DNA of 55,100 nt, from the NCBI GenBank assembly GCA_905221605.1, contig CAJNDS010002070.1:588296-643395 (forward strand), read 5' to 3'. The position numbers were made by a program, and so were the translations under genes. Source of the DNA: Symbiodinium natans. Lineage: Eukaryota; Sar; Dinophyceae; Suessiales; Symbiodiniaceae. This document shows positions 39,760 through 49,733 of this stretch, in pieces. Every line of letters begins with the position of its first letter. The first letter of the stretch is position 1. The notes under the pieces were generated by a model. The model had not been told where the DNA came from and ran no database searches. It saw only the letters and a list, made by a program, of their open reading frames with translations.

Positions 39760-39950
39760 TGTCTGGGCTGTGGCCCGCAGCACCGAACCTGACGAAGGCA
39801 CTCTTAAGTCGAGTCAGCCACATTGCAGGTGCTCAGGGTCATATCTCTCCCTTCTTCGGGGTGGCTCCGAAGGGAAGATTCCTGTCCTACGTCCTGAAGT
39901 GCTTGGCTCACGAAAGCCAAATACCCTTCATCCTTCAGTTCTGCCGCTAG
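39760..39950 (+). CDS. Candidate exon
   Basis: Open in frame to TAG at 39948. It reads GLWPAAPNLTKALLSRVSHI, then SPFFGVAPKGRFLSYVLKCL and a hydrophobic end. Good GC3 throughout. It follows the GA microsatellite, whose own translation (Arg-Glu repeats) is an artefact. Confidence 0.5.
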
Positions 39951-40075
39951 CGTAGATACCAGGAGGTCCGTGGCGAAAAGCCCCATAAATTAATTTTATG
40001 AAACCCCAATGCTGGGGTTTGAGGGCTTAGAGGGCTTAGAGGGCTCAGAATCCCGAGCCCTACGCCACCCTAACC

Positions 40076-40411
40076 TTGTGGTCCAGTCTGAGTGCACGTA
40101 GGTCGAGTGACGGCCTGCATTGGACAGCCGGAGGCCACCGGGGTGTTTTCAACACCTCTGCGCGTGCTAGCGGGCGGCAGTGGGATGGTGGTTGGAGGTT
40201 CCGTTTCATTCCTCTGAAAGATTCTGAAAGTTTTGCTATGAACCATGCCCACGCAGCCCTCAGCTGCAGATTCTGGCAGGGCTTCTGCAAATCGCGCACT
40301 GCAATGACATCATCAAACTGTAGCTCCTCAACTCTGGTCTCAAGTGATTCCCAGAATGAAAACCAGAGCCAATATGGAGCTGCATTTTTGCAACTGCCAA
40401 ACTTGGACTAA
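40076..40411 (+). CDS. Candidate exon, 111 codons
   Basis: Open to TAA at 40409. It includes GLHWTAGGHRGVFNTSARAS, then FIPLKDSESFAMNHAHAALS and a serine/asparagine-rich end. Codon use is natural across most of the length. Confidence 0.5.
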   Translation: MWSSLSARRSSDGLHWTAGGHRGVFNTSARASGRQWDGGWRFRFIPLKDSESFAMNHAHAALSCRFWQGFCKSRTAMTSSNCSSSTLVSSDSQNENQSQYGAAFLQLPNLD

Positions 40412-40745
40412 CCCCAGAACCATCCCTAACTCACGAGGACCCAAACTCTAAAGCCTCGCCCCGAGCCCTGAGCACTGAGTCTTGGTGGTCCTAAAACCTG
40501 CATGAGCGAAAGTAAGGATCATGAAAGTTTGGGAAGAAGGGTGGGAATCACACTTTGAACCTCAACTCTTCTGCCTGCCTCAGACCATCCGGTACTGCTA
40601 CGGCCAGGCCGATCGTGCATGGGGAGAGCTCAATGGTCATTTTTGAGAATATTTAGTGAGGATATGTAGTGAGCTGACGGGTTTTGAGGGGGCTTCGCTA
40701 AGGCGAAGGAGTCCCGAAAAGGCCTCCCCCGAATGAAGTCTCAAG

Positions 40746-41063
40746 CTAATCCCTATAGGGGTATTCTGCAGTTCCCTGCCACGAACTATTCTTTCGAATC
40801 CAAATCCAGGTCCCAAGTCTTCGGAGAAGACAAACCTCAACAGTACATAAGCCCTGATTATTTGGATCTGCAGCTTCAGCCCGCCACGCCGTTTTAAGTT
40901 GACGCCAAGAAGCTGGACTGCTGGTACAGTCAGTGTGCATTGTTGGACACATCTCAGGCTTGGTAAAATGAGCCTGGGAAATTTGCAGCAAGGCACCTGG
41001 CCGACTGGAAATGACCACCAAGTCTGCTAGCTTCCCCTCTTTCATCTGACGCAAGCGAACCAC
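40746..41063 (-). CDS. Possible minus-strand frame
   Basis: One hundred and five codons beginning near 41063 (VRLRQMKEGKLADLVVISSR) with a natural mix. It would be an exception to the + strand bias, and its end adjoins the + strand island at 41088. Either could be the shadow of an unrecognised exon. Confidence 0.3.
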   Translation of the reverse strand: MVRLRQMKEGKLADLVVISSRPGALLQISQAHFTKPEMCPTMHTDCTSSPASWRQLKTAWRAEAADPNNQGLCTVEVCLLRRLGTWIWIRKNSSWQGTAEYPYRD

Positions 41064-41087
41064 CCCAGGAGCTCATCTACTACTTGC

Positions 41088-41315
41088 GTGTATTCCAGTA
41101 CCTCTGTTCGGACACATGTCAGACCACTTGTGAACGGTGGTCTCTACTTGAAGCTCAAGGCTCGTCCACGATCAGCCCACCAACCAAAGCAGAGTTTCAT
41201 GTGGTATCGCGACAGCAGTCACATTCACATTATCTCCGCTACTGAACATACAGCTGCAGATGTCCACTTACGCCTCTTCCCTGAATCAATGTCTCTGCTG
41301 AACCCTGAGCTTTAG
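41088..41315 (+). CDS. Candidate exon, 75 codons
   Basis: Open from before 41040 to TAG at 41313. It reads YSSTSVRTHVRPLVNGGLYL and then FMWYRDSSHIHIISATEHTA, with good codon composition. No family recognised. Confidence 0.5.
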   Translation: MYSSTSVRTHVRPLVNGGLYLKLKARPRSAHQPKQSFMWYRDSSHIHIISATEHTAADVHLRLFPESMSLLNPEL

Positions 41316-41582
41316 ACCTTCTATGCCCGAAACCTTCCAGTTGAAGTCTACCCCCTTAAGCTCTAAACCGAAGACAAGCTTTGAGACCACATTTCACGTT
41401 CACAAGCCTCCCTGTAGAGCATACGAGAAGAGTTTGGAGCACCACCCCTAAACTCCCGAACCTGCGCCTCGAGTTCTGGCAGGAAAGCTGCAGCCAGCCG
41501 AGACCACACGGTGGCCCGAAGGGTCGTGTTCACTATGTTCTGTGACCATGTGGTTTCTTCGTGCTCCGCTGTATTCACTCAT

Positions 41583-41615
41583 AGGGTTCAGGGTTCAGGG
41601 TTTAGGGTTCAGGGG
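41583..41615. repeat. Telomere-type heptamers, G strand
   Basis: AGGGTTC, AGGGTTC, AGGGTTT, AGGGTTC in tandem: TTTAGGG with T-to-C change. The orientation is opposite to the array at 0.86 kb. Confidence 0.9.
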
Positions 41616-41889
41616 TATGGTAAGAACGAGGGAGGAACTCAAGGGTCAGAGTCAGGGACCATGCTCTCACGCGTGCTGCAGGAAATACAGGCGCTCGTTG
41701 TGCTTCAAACGAGCACCACCATGCCTTCATGACACATGCAATTTCACTTTGGAGTTCCACGCACTTCGCTCAGAACGAAGAAGGGGCAGGGATACCTGTA
41801 ATGCGCACTATGACAGAACCCCCCTACCAAAGGCAATCCAAGCCCTCAAGTCTTCAAGTCGAAGCCCCCTAAGAGGGACCCTGACCTTT

Positions 41890-42183
41890 GATTCACGTCT
41901 CCAATCAGGCACCCAGCCAGCTGAGATCCAGCGGTACGAGTTCATCTCACGGAAGGCACCTGGGGCGGCTTTGGTAGTGCAGAGCTTTTGGGATGACGGG
42001 GTTGCTGGTTCTCCTTTGGCTGAGACTTTCGGTGGTCTTGCAGAGCAGCCGCCCCAGCATCGTAAACCCAGCATGTTGCCGTTGGCTGATAGAAATCGCG
42101 CACACGCATCGTATTTGCATGAACAACGTGCATGTAATGAATGTGGTTTTGGTGCGTCTTATGCTCGCGAGATCCTGTATTAG
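41890..42183 (+). CDS. Candidate exon(s)
   Basis: Within a frame open from 41542 to TAG at 42181, the coding-like parts are 41917-42000 (AEIQRYEFISRKAPGAALVV, then QSFWDDG) and 42090-42180 (AHASYLHEQRACNECGFGAS). The beginning of the frame crosses telomere heptamers and is not coding. Confidence 0.4.
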   Translation, partial: DSRLQSGTQPAEIQRYEFISRKAPGAALVVQSFWDDGVAGSPLAETFGGLAEQPPQHRKPSMLPLADRNRAHASYLHEQRACNECGFGASYAREILY

Positions 42184-42318
42184 AAAGACGAAACAGAAAG
42201 TGAGTGAGCGAGTCTACAAGCATGACATCTCACATCCTTTTGAGATTCACTTCGGTTTTTCCACTAAGCATCAAATTCTGTACATGTCTTCTTTTTTTGA
42301 GATTCAGAATTCAGGGCT

Positions 42319-42624
42319 GTGTGGATTGCGGGTTCCAGGGCTTTGGGCCTTTGGGCTTTTCTTTGTCATGTGCAGGACAGCGACTGGGTGATGCTCGTGG
42401 ACATCAACTGGAAGGAGTGCGACATGCGCTTAAGCATAGGACTTGTATTAGTCCAGGTCTTTGGGGCTTTATGGTTTGGTGTGCACCTTGCCAAAGTTGG
42501 CTTTCTGATTGGGCTGAGAACTGAACTTGACCAAGCCACCGATCTTTTGCCAATTGGAACAGCTGTACCAGCCTTCCACAAAGGTTCTGATAAACAAAGC
42601 TACCTGCTCCATGCACGACAGTGA
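42319..42624 (+). CDS. Candidate exon, strongest at 42376-42430
   Basis: After CATGTGCAG the frame reads DSDWVMLVDINWKECDMRLS with uniformly G/C third positions, then passes into T-rich intron-like sequence. It is open to TGA at 42622, where ELDQATDLLPIGTAVPAFHK may be a second exon. It probably belongs with the island at 41.9 kb. Confidence 0.45.
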   Translation: MWIAGSRALGLWAFLCHVQDSDWVMLVDINWKECDMRLSIGLVLVQVFGALWFGVHLAKVGFLIGLRTELDQATDLLPIGTAVPAFHKGSDKQSYLLHARQ

Positions 42625-43042
42625 CAGCAGTTTAAGAACCATTCGTCGTGCGGCCCGGCCCTGCTCCAGCCATTCGAGCGGACTCCTGGAATTTGCATTG
42701 GCATTTGCCGAGGCGCTTTGACGATTAGGCCTTCAGAGGTGCGGACGTCACCCTTCCGGCAATGTCCAAGATTTCAAGCATGGTGGTCTTGCCGGTCAAC
42801 GTCTCGACACAAAGCTGATAGGTGCGCAAAGGCACAGCCACGTCAGGCCGCCAGGATCAAAGGTGTAACCACTGAGGCGTTGTAATCCTAGTGATGGGAT
42901 CCCACTTGTAGCATTTAACTCTTCCCCTGCGAGATCACATAGTCGATCGCAGGGTCTTCGGCCGGCTTGTTTTGTTCTGATTTGGTGCCTTTGAATATTC
43001 TGTGTTGTATCTTTCTTTGGCAGCTTAGCTTTCGAGTGTTGA

Positions 43043-43267
43043 TTGTTGTTTCTCGGGGAGCTAGACAAATCCGAGGGGCACGGTTCGCTCCTTGCACTGA
43101 TTTCCTCCGAGCCTAAACTCTTGTGCTGCATGAATCTCCCCCTCAAGCCCGAACCGTCCCTGCAGGATGTTGGCGAGGGCGAGAGGAGGCGGAGTTGGGC
43201 CCAAGCTGAGGGGCTGAAAGTCAGGATCATGGGTGGTGGCTTCAGGGTCTGGGAAGGTGGCATCTAA
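43043..43267 (+). CDS. Candidate exon, 74 codons
   Basis: Open to TAA at 43265. It reads FLGELDKSEGHGSLLALISS, then LCCMNLPLKPEPSLQDVGEG and an arginine-rich part. Strong GC3. Confidence 0.5.
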   Translation: MLFLGELDKSEGHGSLLALISSEPKLLCCMNLPLKPEPSLQDVGEGERRRSWAQAEGLKVRIMGGGFRVWEGGI

Positions 43268-43479
43268 GGATTGCGGCAGTCTAAGACCCTAGATTTGAAT
43301 GATTTGAATCTGAATCGCAGCGCTGAATTCTTTAAGGCTCTATCACAGACGCTTTTCGCCATGCCCCACTCAGTGAGTGGACCTAGAACCCTACGCCCAC
43401 ACAGAGATCCTCAGCTACAGGTAAGTTGGAAGAATTACCATCGTAGCAGTCAGCAAGGAAGGTCGCAGATTCAGGGCAT

Positions 43480-43797
43480 ATGTTCAGGGTTCCGGAAGTC
43501 AGGGTCATCTGCCTCTTAGGGCCTATTAGGCCATTCATTTCATCATGGCAGCTTCGGGAGCTGAATGCAAAATCGCAGCAGCCCAGCTGGAGAGTTGGGG
43601 TCACAGTTGAATGTGGGAGTGTGGAGGCTGTGGAGTGGAAATTGAAGTTTGGAGCTTCGGGGCTTGACAGGGCCTGGGCCTCCGCCACCTTCTGGCTTCA
43701 GCGTGAAGCAACCCTGCAACATCTGATGTATAGAAAGCAGACCTACCAAGCCTCAAAAGTGCACGCGCCCATGCTACCGACAAGCACAAGCAACTAA
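43480..43797 (+). CDS. Candidate exon, strongest at its 3' half
   Basis: Open to TAA at 43795. From about 43660 it reads LDRAWASATFWLQREATLQH and then MYRKQTYQASKVHAPM, with G/C third positions. In another frame 43544-43609 (MAASGAECKIAAAQLESWG) also looks coding. Confidence 0.45.
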   Translation: MFRVPEVRVICLLGPIRPFISSWQLRELNAKSQQPSWRVGVTVECGSVEAVEWKLKFGASGLDRAWASATFWLQREATLQHLMYRKQTYQASKVHAPMLPTSTSN

Positions 43798-44071
43798 AAT
43801 AAGCTTGAACCCTCCAGAGAGCACCCGAAAGTCATATGAGCCTCTCCAACCCTCAACCGAGTGGTCACTATGCCTGGCGCCGCCTTGGCCCTAGCGACAT
43901 TTGCTGGGGCCTGAGGTACAGCTGTTTCCCCGAAGTGTTCAATCACGTTTCCTAAGCGGAGAGTGGGTTTTCGAGGAGCTGCAAACATGACGTAGAACGG
44001 TGGGCAAGTTGGAACTGCAGCGAATGAAACATGAAGAACACACGAAGTCAACCTCAGAGATAGCATACTGA

Positions 44072-44431
44072 GTGATGTTCGATAACTTTCTTCTCACTTC
44101 TCAAGTCGAATTTCGCAGAACCTTCGCCAGCACGGAACGTCGATCTCATGTCCCACGCTTTTTGACCGGTTTCGCTGTCTCAAGTTCTTTTTCATGCGAG
44201 CTTGTCTTGGGGGTTGCTGTTCTCGTGCTTCTGATCACATCGATTCCTTCGGCACGCCTGGCAAAATTTCAGGTCTTCAAGGTGGAGGGGCGGTTGACCT
44301 CGTCGGAGTTGTTTTTTCGTGCTGCCCTCGCGGGCCTCCTGAGAGTGTTCTCCTGGTGTAGTGGCTTGAGGGTAAAGAAAGGGTGGCCAGGATGCACTTG
44401 TCTGTGCCCAACAAGCGCACCCAGCTACTGA
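44072..44431 (+). CDS. Candidate exon with one membrane segment
   Basis: ATG at 44075 inside an open frame to TGA at 44429. A polar start (FDNFLLTSQVEFRRTFASTE) is followed by a hydrophobic segment LVLGVAVLVLLITSI at about 44200-44245. Could be a small membrane protein or an exon of one. Confidence 0.45.
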   Translation: MMFDNFLLTSQVEFRRTFASTERRSHVPRFLTGFAVSSSFSCELVLGVAVLVLLITSIPSARLAKFQVFKVEGRLTSSELFFRAALAGLLRVFSWCSGLRVKKGWPGCTCLCPTSAPSY

Positions 44432-44487
44432 AAAGATTGGGTTTTTTTGGGTTATGATTTTGTATCAACTCAAGGCATTTTTCAGCC

Positions 44488-44685
44488 ATGATTGCAGGTG
44501 ATCGCAGGCATTATCAGCCCAAAACCTGTAGAGTCCTGAACGTGCAGGGCAAGGGTGCCAAAGGCCACACGCCTTTCGTCGCAGGGTTGAGCGCAAAGCC
44601 TCTCCACCACAGCTTCGGACATGCAGGGGTCCAGGTCCAGGATTTACGGCTTATGACTTCCAGGGTATGGGTTTTGGAGGCTTAA
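44488..44685 (+). CDS. Candidate exon, His/Gly-rich
   Basis: Sixty-five codons to TAA at 44683, reading HYQPKTCRVLNVQGKGAKGH and then LSAKPLHHSFGHAGVQVQD. Good GC3. It may continue the preceding island. Confidence 0.5.
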   Translation: MIAGDRRHYQPKTCRVLNVQGKGAKGHTPFVAGLSAKPLHHSFGHAGVQVQDLRLMTSRVWVLEA

Positions 44686-44689
44686 ACGG

Positions 44690-45780
44690 CCACCTGCTCG
44701 GCGAGCCTTGAATCCTAGGGTCCTAGAGCCAGTCTAAACTAGCAACAACAAAAACAAGAAACAAATCCAAGCCCTATGCCGTTCGGGTTGCATGCAAGGG
44801 GTCCCTTTGCTAACTTATTGCTAGAAACTTCATGCGTTACTTGAAGCTCCAAAGTGATTGTTATGTGAGGGCCTTGAGCGTAGGGAGAACCCGCTTAAGA
44901 GCTCAAGCTAGCTCAAGCATTGATCCTGTGCCCTAAAGCCCTCCAAGCCGAACGCTTGTGGCCACAACCACGGCAGAACTCGCCTATGGAAGCTGGGTCT
45001 TCAGAGACATCTCATAAACGTACCCTTGCCTAGCTCTCTGAATAGCTGGAACCCGAAACCCTGGATCCTAAGTCCAGCTCGGAACCGGGATCCTTAGGCG
45101 TTGAGCTTCTCACGGCCAGCTTGGGCTGCAAGCTGCGTCAGGATCTTAGTAAGGCTTTAGACTTTGGCAAGGCTTGCAAATCTGAAGTACAATCTTGTGT
45201 GCAGCTTGAATGAGAGCAGGTGAAGGGTGCTGATTTGAACCCTCCTTCCAAACGACGCCCCAAAAGACGAAACCTCTCAAAAGGCTCTCGCCAACCCTAA
45301 ACCTTCAAACGTATTGACCAGTCACGGCCGGCAATTCCACGTATTTCGGTTCAAGGGCTGTGTACACCAGTACCAACGAACATGCCATTCCACTAAAATG
45401 CTTCTTTAACCCTCGACGCTCTTGAATGGCAGGCAACGCACACACTCGCATAGGCTACGAGAGACTCCGTTTTCGAGTTGAGCACCACTCAGAATTCGGT
45501 TTTTGGATGGGTTGTGGGGTGCAGCTCAGGGCACTCTAAGCCCGCTGGGAGGCTGCCAAGCGGACTGCTGGCCGAGAGAGAGGCTGGGCCCTCATGAATC
45601 CAAATTCTTAGCACTTTCCTAGAAGCATGCACCTGAGAGATGCGAGGAGCAATAAATCCTCAAGGTCCATGGCTTCAGGGTTTGAAACGATTCAGAGGCC
45701 CTGGGTTTGGGGCATTGGGTGAAACACTGAAGCTGCTATTTTGTGTAGGGGCCTTCTCTCTGTCGGTTCGGGGGATGGCA
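44690..45780. other. No convincing gene
   Basis: Intron- or intergenic-like sequence with heptamer-derived words (AACCCGAAACCCTGG, AACCCTAAACC). No ordered element seen. Confidence 0.4.
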
Positions 45781-45992
45781 AAGCGAGCGAATGAGACAAT
45801 CCCATTCCTTCCTTAAAGCATCCCTCACCTCTTTTCCTTCAACCGAATTGGAGGCACGCATCCATCCCCCGCTGTTTGAAAAAACATCCTCCCCTCCTTT
45901 AACAACACACCGCTCCACTTCACGCCTCCTGCTCTCCATCCTCTCCGTGTTTCAGGCGCCGTGGGGCGAGCCTGGCAGAACATCGAGCCAGA

Positions 45993-46223
45993 ATGCAGCG
46001 GCCTCGCATTTGCAGTGGCTGCGTCGCGCATCCCACAAAGTTCCACGCCTTCTCTGCTGCTCATTGTGCTGTTGCAAAACCGTCTATTGCTTTCCAGATA
46101 GCTCGCACAGAGGGCCCTTGCAAACACATGAACGCCACAATAAAATTCCAAGGAGGTTACATTCCGAGGCTCCTGAGTCAAAGACCTTCAGCCTTGCCTC
46201 GAGGCTCTCGCCCCTGGGTTTGA
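45993..46223 (+). CDS. Candidate exon with CxxC
   Basis: ATG at 45993 to TGA at 46221. It reads MQRPRICSGCVAHPTKFHAF, then AHCAVAKPSIAFQIARTEG. Cysteine/histidine spacing (C-x2-C, later H-C) could bind a metal. A longer frame from 45791 is open through the same DNA but is less natural. Confidence 0.45.
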   Translation: MQRPRICSGCVAHPTKFHAFSAAHCAVAKPSIAFQIARTEGPCKHMNATIKFQGGYIPRLLSQRPSALPRGSRPWV

Positions 46224-46551
46224 ATGGTGAGAACTTCCCCGACTGCCCTTCTCACAACAGAGGGTTTGCATCGAAAAAACCCTTGTTGAGCACAAAAAAG
46301 CTGAACGTATGTGTCCAGGTGAACACAGTAGAATTACAAGCCCTGGGCCTTGAACTCAAACGGGTCTAAGCACTCGTCCGCGACATTGACCTGAATGCCA
46401 TACAGCACTTAGAAACTTGCAGGTTTTGCGGCTAGTCCGAGCGCCGAGGCCGGCAGAAGCTGGAAAGCAACCGAACTGCTGCCGCTATGCGGTGCCTGGA
46501 AGGCGAGGGAGTCCACGAGTGAGCCGCAGTGTGAAGTTTCCGAATGATTGA

Positions 46552-46576
46552 GGGGGGGGGGGGGGGGGGGGGGGGG
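46552..46576. repeat. G25 homopolymer
   Basis: Twenty-five consecutive G, then TGGGG. Confidence 0.95.
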
Positions 46577-46989
46577 TGGGGTTGGGCGGAGACGTAGGGG
46601 TTGGGCAAAATCGTGTGGCTTCTGCGAGCGCACAAACACGGGCTGCAGATTCAGGTTGGCATGGACCTTAACCTCTTAGAGCGTCTAAATGCAAAAACCA
46701 AGGTAAATCGGCTGGTTGTGCTGTCAGATCAACAACACAAATTCATGGCCCAGTTCCAGTACAGGCTTCTAAGTCTATGACCTGTTGAAGCAGAGCATCG
46801 GCATTTCACGCACTTACCGCCTCTTGCCTTGTACATGATCCATGTGTCATGCTTGTGAGGCAGTTCCTGTTGCATAGCATTGGCGTGTCACAGAAAGCAA
46901 GGGGAGTGGGGGGAAGAGGGTGTCGGAGAAACCCCAACTTTGATCAGCTAAAGTCCTCGTAGAAGTGTTCCACAGCGGTCAAGCGCGTC

Positions 46990-47400
46990 GTGACGGTCCA
47001 TTGCCTGCAACGAACGGCATCTTTGTTTGAGCGAGGGGACCGCACTGATATCATGGTGTCCCCACATTCTCCTCATCGAAGCTTTCGAGTGCAACCTCTC
47101 ATCTTACAAAATGACAAGTCGATTTCAGCCGCACACGCAGAACCACGGCTTAGTCCCCTTGAAGCCCTGCACGGCTTCTACACCCAAAAACCCCCAATGA
47201 CTGTCTCAAAGCCAATAAACAGCCCCTGGGCCACGCTCAACAAACCGATCTCTGGAGGACACTTCTGGGAAGCCCGGGAGCCAGGCGCCCCGCAGCTTCT
47301 CAAGCCCACTTCTATATTCCCCCTGTTCCTAGCACTCGAATCTGGCATTTGCTTTTCTGAGGGGAAGTTCAGGTTAAGGTGTCACAGCTTTCGGGGCTAG
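46990..47400 (+). CDS. Candidate exon, 136 codons
   Basis: Open to TAG at 47398. It reads LQRTASLFERGDRTDIMVSP, then LEALHGFYTQKPPMTVSKPI and GGHFWEAREPGAPQLL. Residue mix is natural for about 110 codons. Unrecognised. Confidence 0.45.
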   Translation: MTVHCLQRTASLFERGDRTDIMVSPHSPHRSFRVQPLILQNDKSISAAHAEPRLSPLEALHGFYTQKPPMTVSKPINSPWATLNKPISGGHFWEAREPGAPQLLKPTSIFPLFLALESGICFSEGKFRLRCHSFRG

Positions 47401-47507
47401 CGTGGCGTAGAGCTGCAGCGGTAAAAGTCCTTGTTAGGGACTTCATCTCTGGAAGCTTTGAGGCTTTGAGGCAGGGCATTGGGCTGAAGAATTTTGGGCA
47501 GGGGTGC

Positions 47508-47520
47508 GGGGGGGGGGGGG
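47508..47520. repeat. G13 homopolymer
   Basis: Thirteen consecutive G. Confidence 0.95.
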
Positions 47521-48595
47521 TTCGTTGTTTAGCTTTCGCCGCTCTGCAGCTTGCACCTTGAGCTCGCTTGGTTCCAGGGTTCCAGTGTGCTGGCGAGATG
47601 CCCAGCGATCCTCACAGCGTGCTTGTGAGAATGTGAGTTTGCTCGAGTTTTGACGGCCGGCTCCCTGCAACCTGTCGTAGGCCCTAGATGGGATGCAAGC
47701 TAAATGCGGCAACAGTTGCAGCGCAGTTGGGCTACCTTGCGGAGGGCCCAAAATTAACGAAGGAAACCTCGGCCCTTGGTGGCATCTTGAGGGCTTCAAA
47801 CTTCGGAAGAAGCCGCATATTAGCATGAATCAATATCTCGAGCTACGGTCTTCGAGACAACTAGGAAACGAATTCCGCCACTCAGGACCTGAAAGCTCAC
47901 GGTGATCTGTGCACGCAAACCTCAGTTTGTGTCTGTTCAACATCTTGTCTGCCATTCCGGGATGATCTCCACCAACATCTAACGCCTGAGCGTGTTTGCA
48001 TGCTAGCCGAGCCACCCAAGGCTGAATTTCTGAATCTAAGCCCCCACGACACCTGAGCTGTCCTTGTTGCCACTCCAGCAATATAAAGGGCTTTCACGCA
48101 GTCCGCGAGGGGAAGGAGAAGGTTCCAAGCCTGTGCAGGGCCCTTTCGGTTGATGTTGCCTGAAGGTATTCACACATTCACAAATCCACACGCCTGAGCT
48201 CGGGGCATTCACGTGTGGAATTGAAGAGCACAGGGGCTGCTTCTGCATGTCGCCACGAATACAGGTTCTCTGAGGAGGGAAAAGGGTTGAAGTGTTCAGG
48301 TTCGTGTGGTCTAGAGCTTCAGGTTTGCCATTGGCTGGCAGGTAAGCGGGCGGGAGACTTCCACACAACGCAGGGCGCCCAGACCTCGGCACACGCCACA
48401 GGAGCCGGGCAATTGTTGTGTACCGGCCTATGCCATCATCTGTATATACACATACTTGCTTCTTCCCCACCCTGTGCGTAAAATGTTAGTGTATTTTGAC
48501 TCAGCTATTCTCGTTGCCCTGGTCTCCTGTACTCCTCGCCCACAAGGCGCTGTATCTGGTACCGATGCCAACTCCAATGCAGGGTAGTCCGCATT

Positions 48596-48931
48596 TTGGT
48601 CCATTTGTACAAGTATCCAGGACTTGTCAAGAAGCACAAGTTAAGCAAGGCCAAAGCCCTGTTCAGGAGGCAAGGGTCCCATATGCATAGAATTGCAAAG
48701 AGTCTTGCAAGGCCCACCCACACAGAATCCTGGGCAGAATACTTCCTTCGAGTGGCCACAGAGAATTCCGCAGAGTACCCCCTGGCAGAACCCCTGCAGA
48801 GTCCCGCTGCCGTTCACTGTCCCGGCCTACAAAGCGGAAGACGTTCCTCATCCGTGCTGATCAACCCAAGGGGATCAATCAGCCCCCGTTCCATGACATC
48901 AAGGATGACACAAACTGCATGTATTAGCTGA
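48596..48931 (+). CDS. Weak candidate frame upstream of the snoRNA array
   Basis: One hundred and eleven codons, lysine-rich at first (LYKYPGLVKKHKLSKAKALF). Its 3' end runs into the truncated repeat unit and the first snoRNA gene, so at most the first ~60 codons could be coding. Confidence 0.25.
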   Translation: MVHLYKYPGLVKKHKLSKAKALFRRQGSHMHRIAKSLARPTHTESWAEYFLRVATENSAEYPLAEPLQSPAAVHCPGLQSGRRSSSVLINPRGSISPRSMTSRMTQTACIS

Positions 48932-48976
48932 CTGTGGTGATGCGCATCAGCTAGCTCTAGAATTACCCTGAGATGT
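48896..48976 (+). ncRNA. Box C/D snoRNA, U45-like, copy 1 of array
   Basis: An 81-nt gene for a guide RNA that would direct 2'-O-methylation of 18S rRNA in the nucleolus. In order: 5' stem ACATC (48896-48900), box C AGGATGA (48902-48908, one mismatch to RUGAUGA), guide 1, box D' CTGA (48928-48931), box C' GTGATGC (48937-48943), guide 2, box D CTGA (48968-48971), 3' stem GATGT (48972-48976). Guide 2 is antisense to 18S GGUAAUUCUAGAGCUA and guide 1 to CUAAUACAUGC. The fifth base before each D box pairs with the bases numbered A159 and U172 in human 18S, both known methylated sites of the SNORD45 family (numbering from memory). This copy has C in place of T just before the TAGCTC core, shortening guide 2 pairing by about one base. 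Confidence 0.9.
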
Positions 48977-49272
48977 ACTGCATGTGCTTGCTGGCAGTTG
49001 GGGTTGCTTGTTGCAGTTTTGCTGCCATCGGCCGTCCTGTGCGAAAAGTGGACGGTGCTCGTCATCCGTACTGATCAACACATGGGCCCCATGTATCCCA
49101 CTGCTTTTGAAGGCATGGGCGCTTCAACTTGCATGCCTTCTCAGTTACTCATTGCAATGCGTTGACTGCCAGCGTCTTCCGCTGGTTTGCTGGAGTTGGA
49201 GCCAACGATGGTGCCCAGTGACAATCAGAGCTTGCCGTCCCCAGCTGCTGTTACATGTGCTACATGACCCCC

Positions 49273-49353
49273 ACATCGAGGATGACACAAACTGCATGTA
49301 TTAGCTGACTGTGGTGATGCGCATCAGTTAGCTCTAGAATTACCCTGAGATGT
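49273..49353 (+). ncRNA. Box C/D snoRNA, U45-like, copy 2
   Basis: Same 81-nt architecture as copy 1, starting 377 bp downstream. It carries G rather than A between the 5' stem and box C. Guide 2 gives 17 uninterrupted pairs to 18S (GGUAAUUCUAGAGCUAA). All four boxes and the 5-bp terminal stem are intact, so the copy should be functional if transcribed. Confidence 0.9.
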
Positions 49354-49652
49354 ACTGCATGCGCTTGCTGGCAGTTGGGGTTGCTTGTTGCAGTGTGGCT
49401 GCCATCGGCCGTCCTGGACGAGAAAGCGGAAGGTGCTCATAATCCATACTGATCAACACATGGGCCCCATGTATCCCACTGCTTTTGTGAAGGCATGGGC
49501 GCTTCAACTTGCATGCCTTCTCAGTTACTCATTGCAACGCGTTGACTGCCAGCGTCTTCCGCTGGTTTGCTGGAGTTGGAGCCAACGATGGTGCCCAGTG
49601 ACAACCAGAGCTTGCCGTCCCCAGCTGCTGTTACATGTGTTACATGACCCCC

Positions 49653-49733
49653 ACATCGAGGATGACACAAACTGCATGTATTAGCTGACTGTGGTGATGC
49701 GCATCAGTTAGCTCTAGAATTACCCTGAGATGT
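49653..49733 (+). ncRNA. Box C/D snoRNA, U45-like, copy 3
   Basis: Identical in boxes, guides and terminal stem to copy 2, exactly 380 bp further on. Its surrounding spacer is almost unchanged too, as expected of a recently homogenised tandem array. Confidence 0.9.

Noticed and set aside
49258-49300. U6 snRNA-like stretch (CATGACCCC...AGGATGACAC)
   Set aside because: The likeness covers box C of the snoRNA plus about ten bases. No other part of U6 is present, and the C/D snoRNA model explains AGGATGA fully.
49273-49353. Antisense 18S rRNA fragment with a 21-bp insertion flanked by TTAGCT repeats
   Set aside because: First read as a damaged rDNA fragment. The boxes, terminal stem and D+5 rule show that the two 18S-antisense pieces are separate snoRNA guides.
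49385-49684. A 99-codon open frame present in each 380-bp repeat unit
   Set aside because: It is repeated only because the unit is repeated. It runs through the snoRNA gene, is Cys/Trp/Leu-rich without codon bias, and conservation is explained by array homogenisation.
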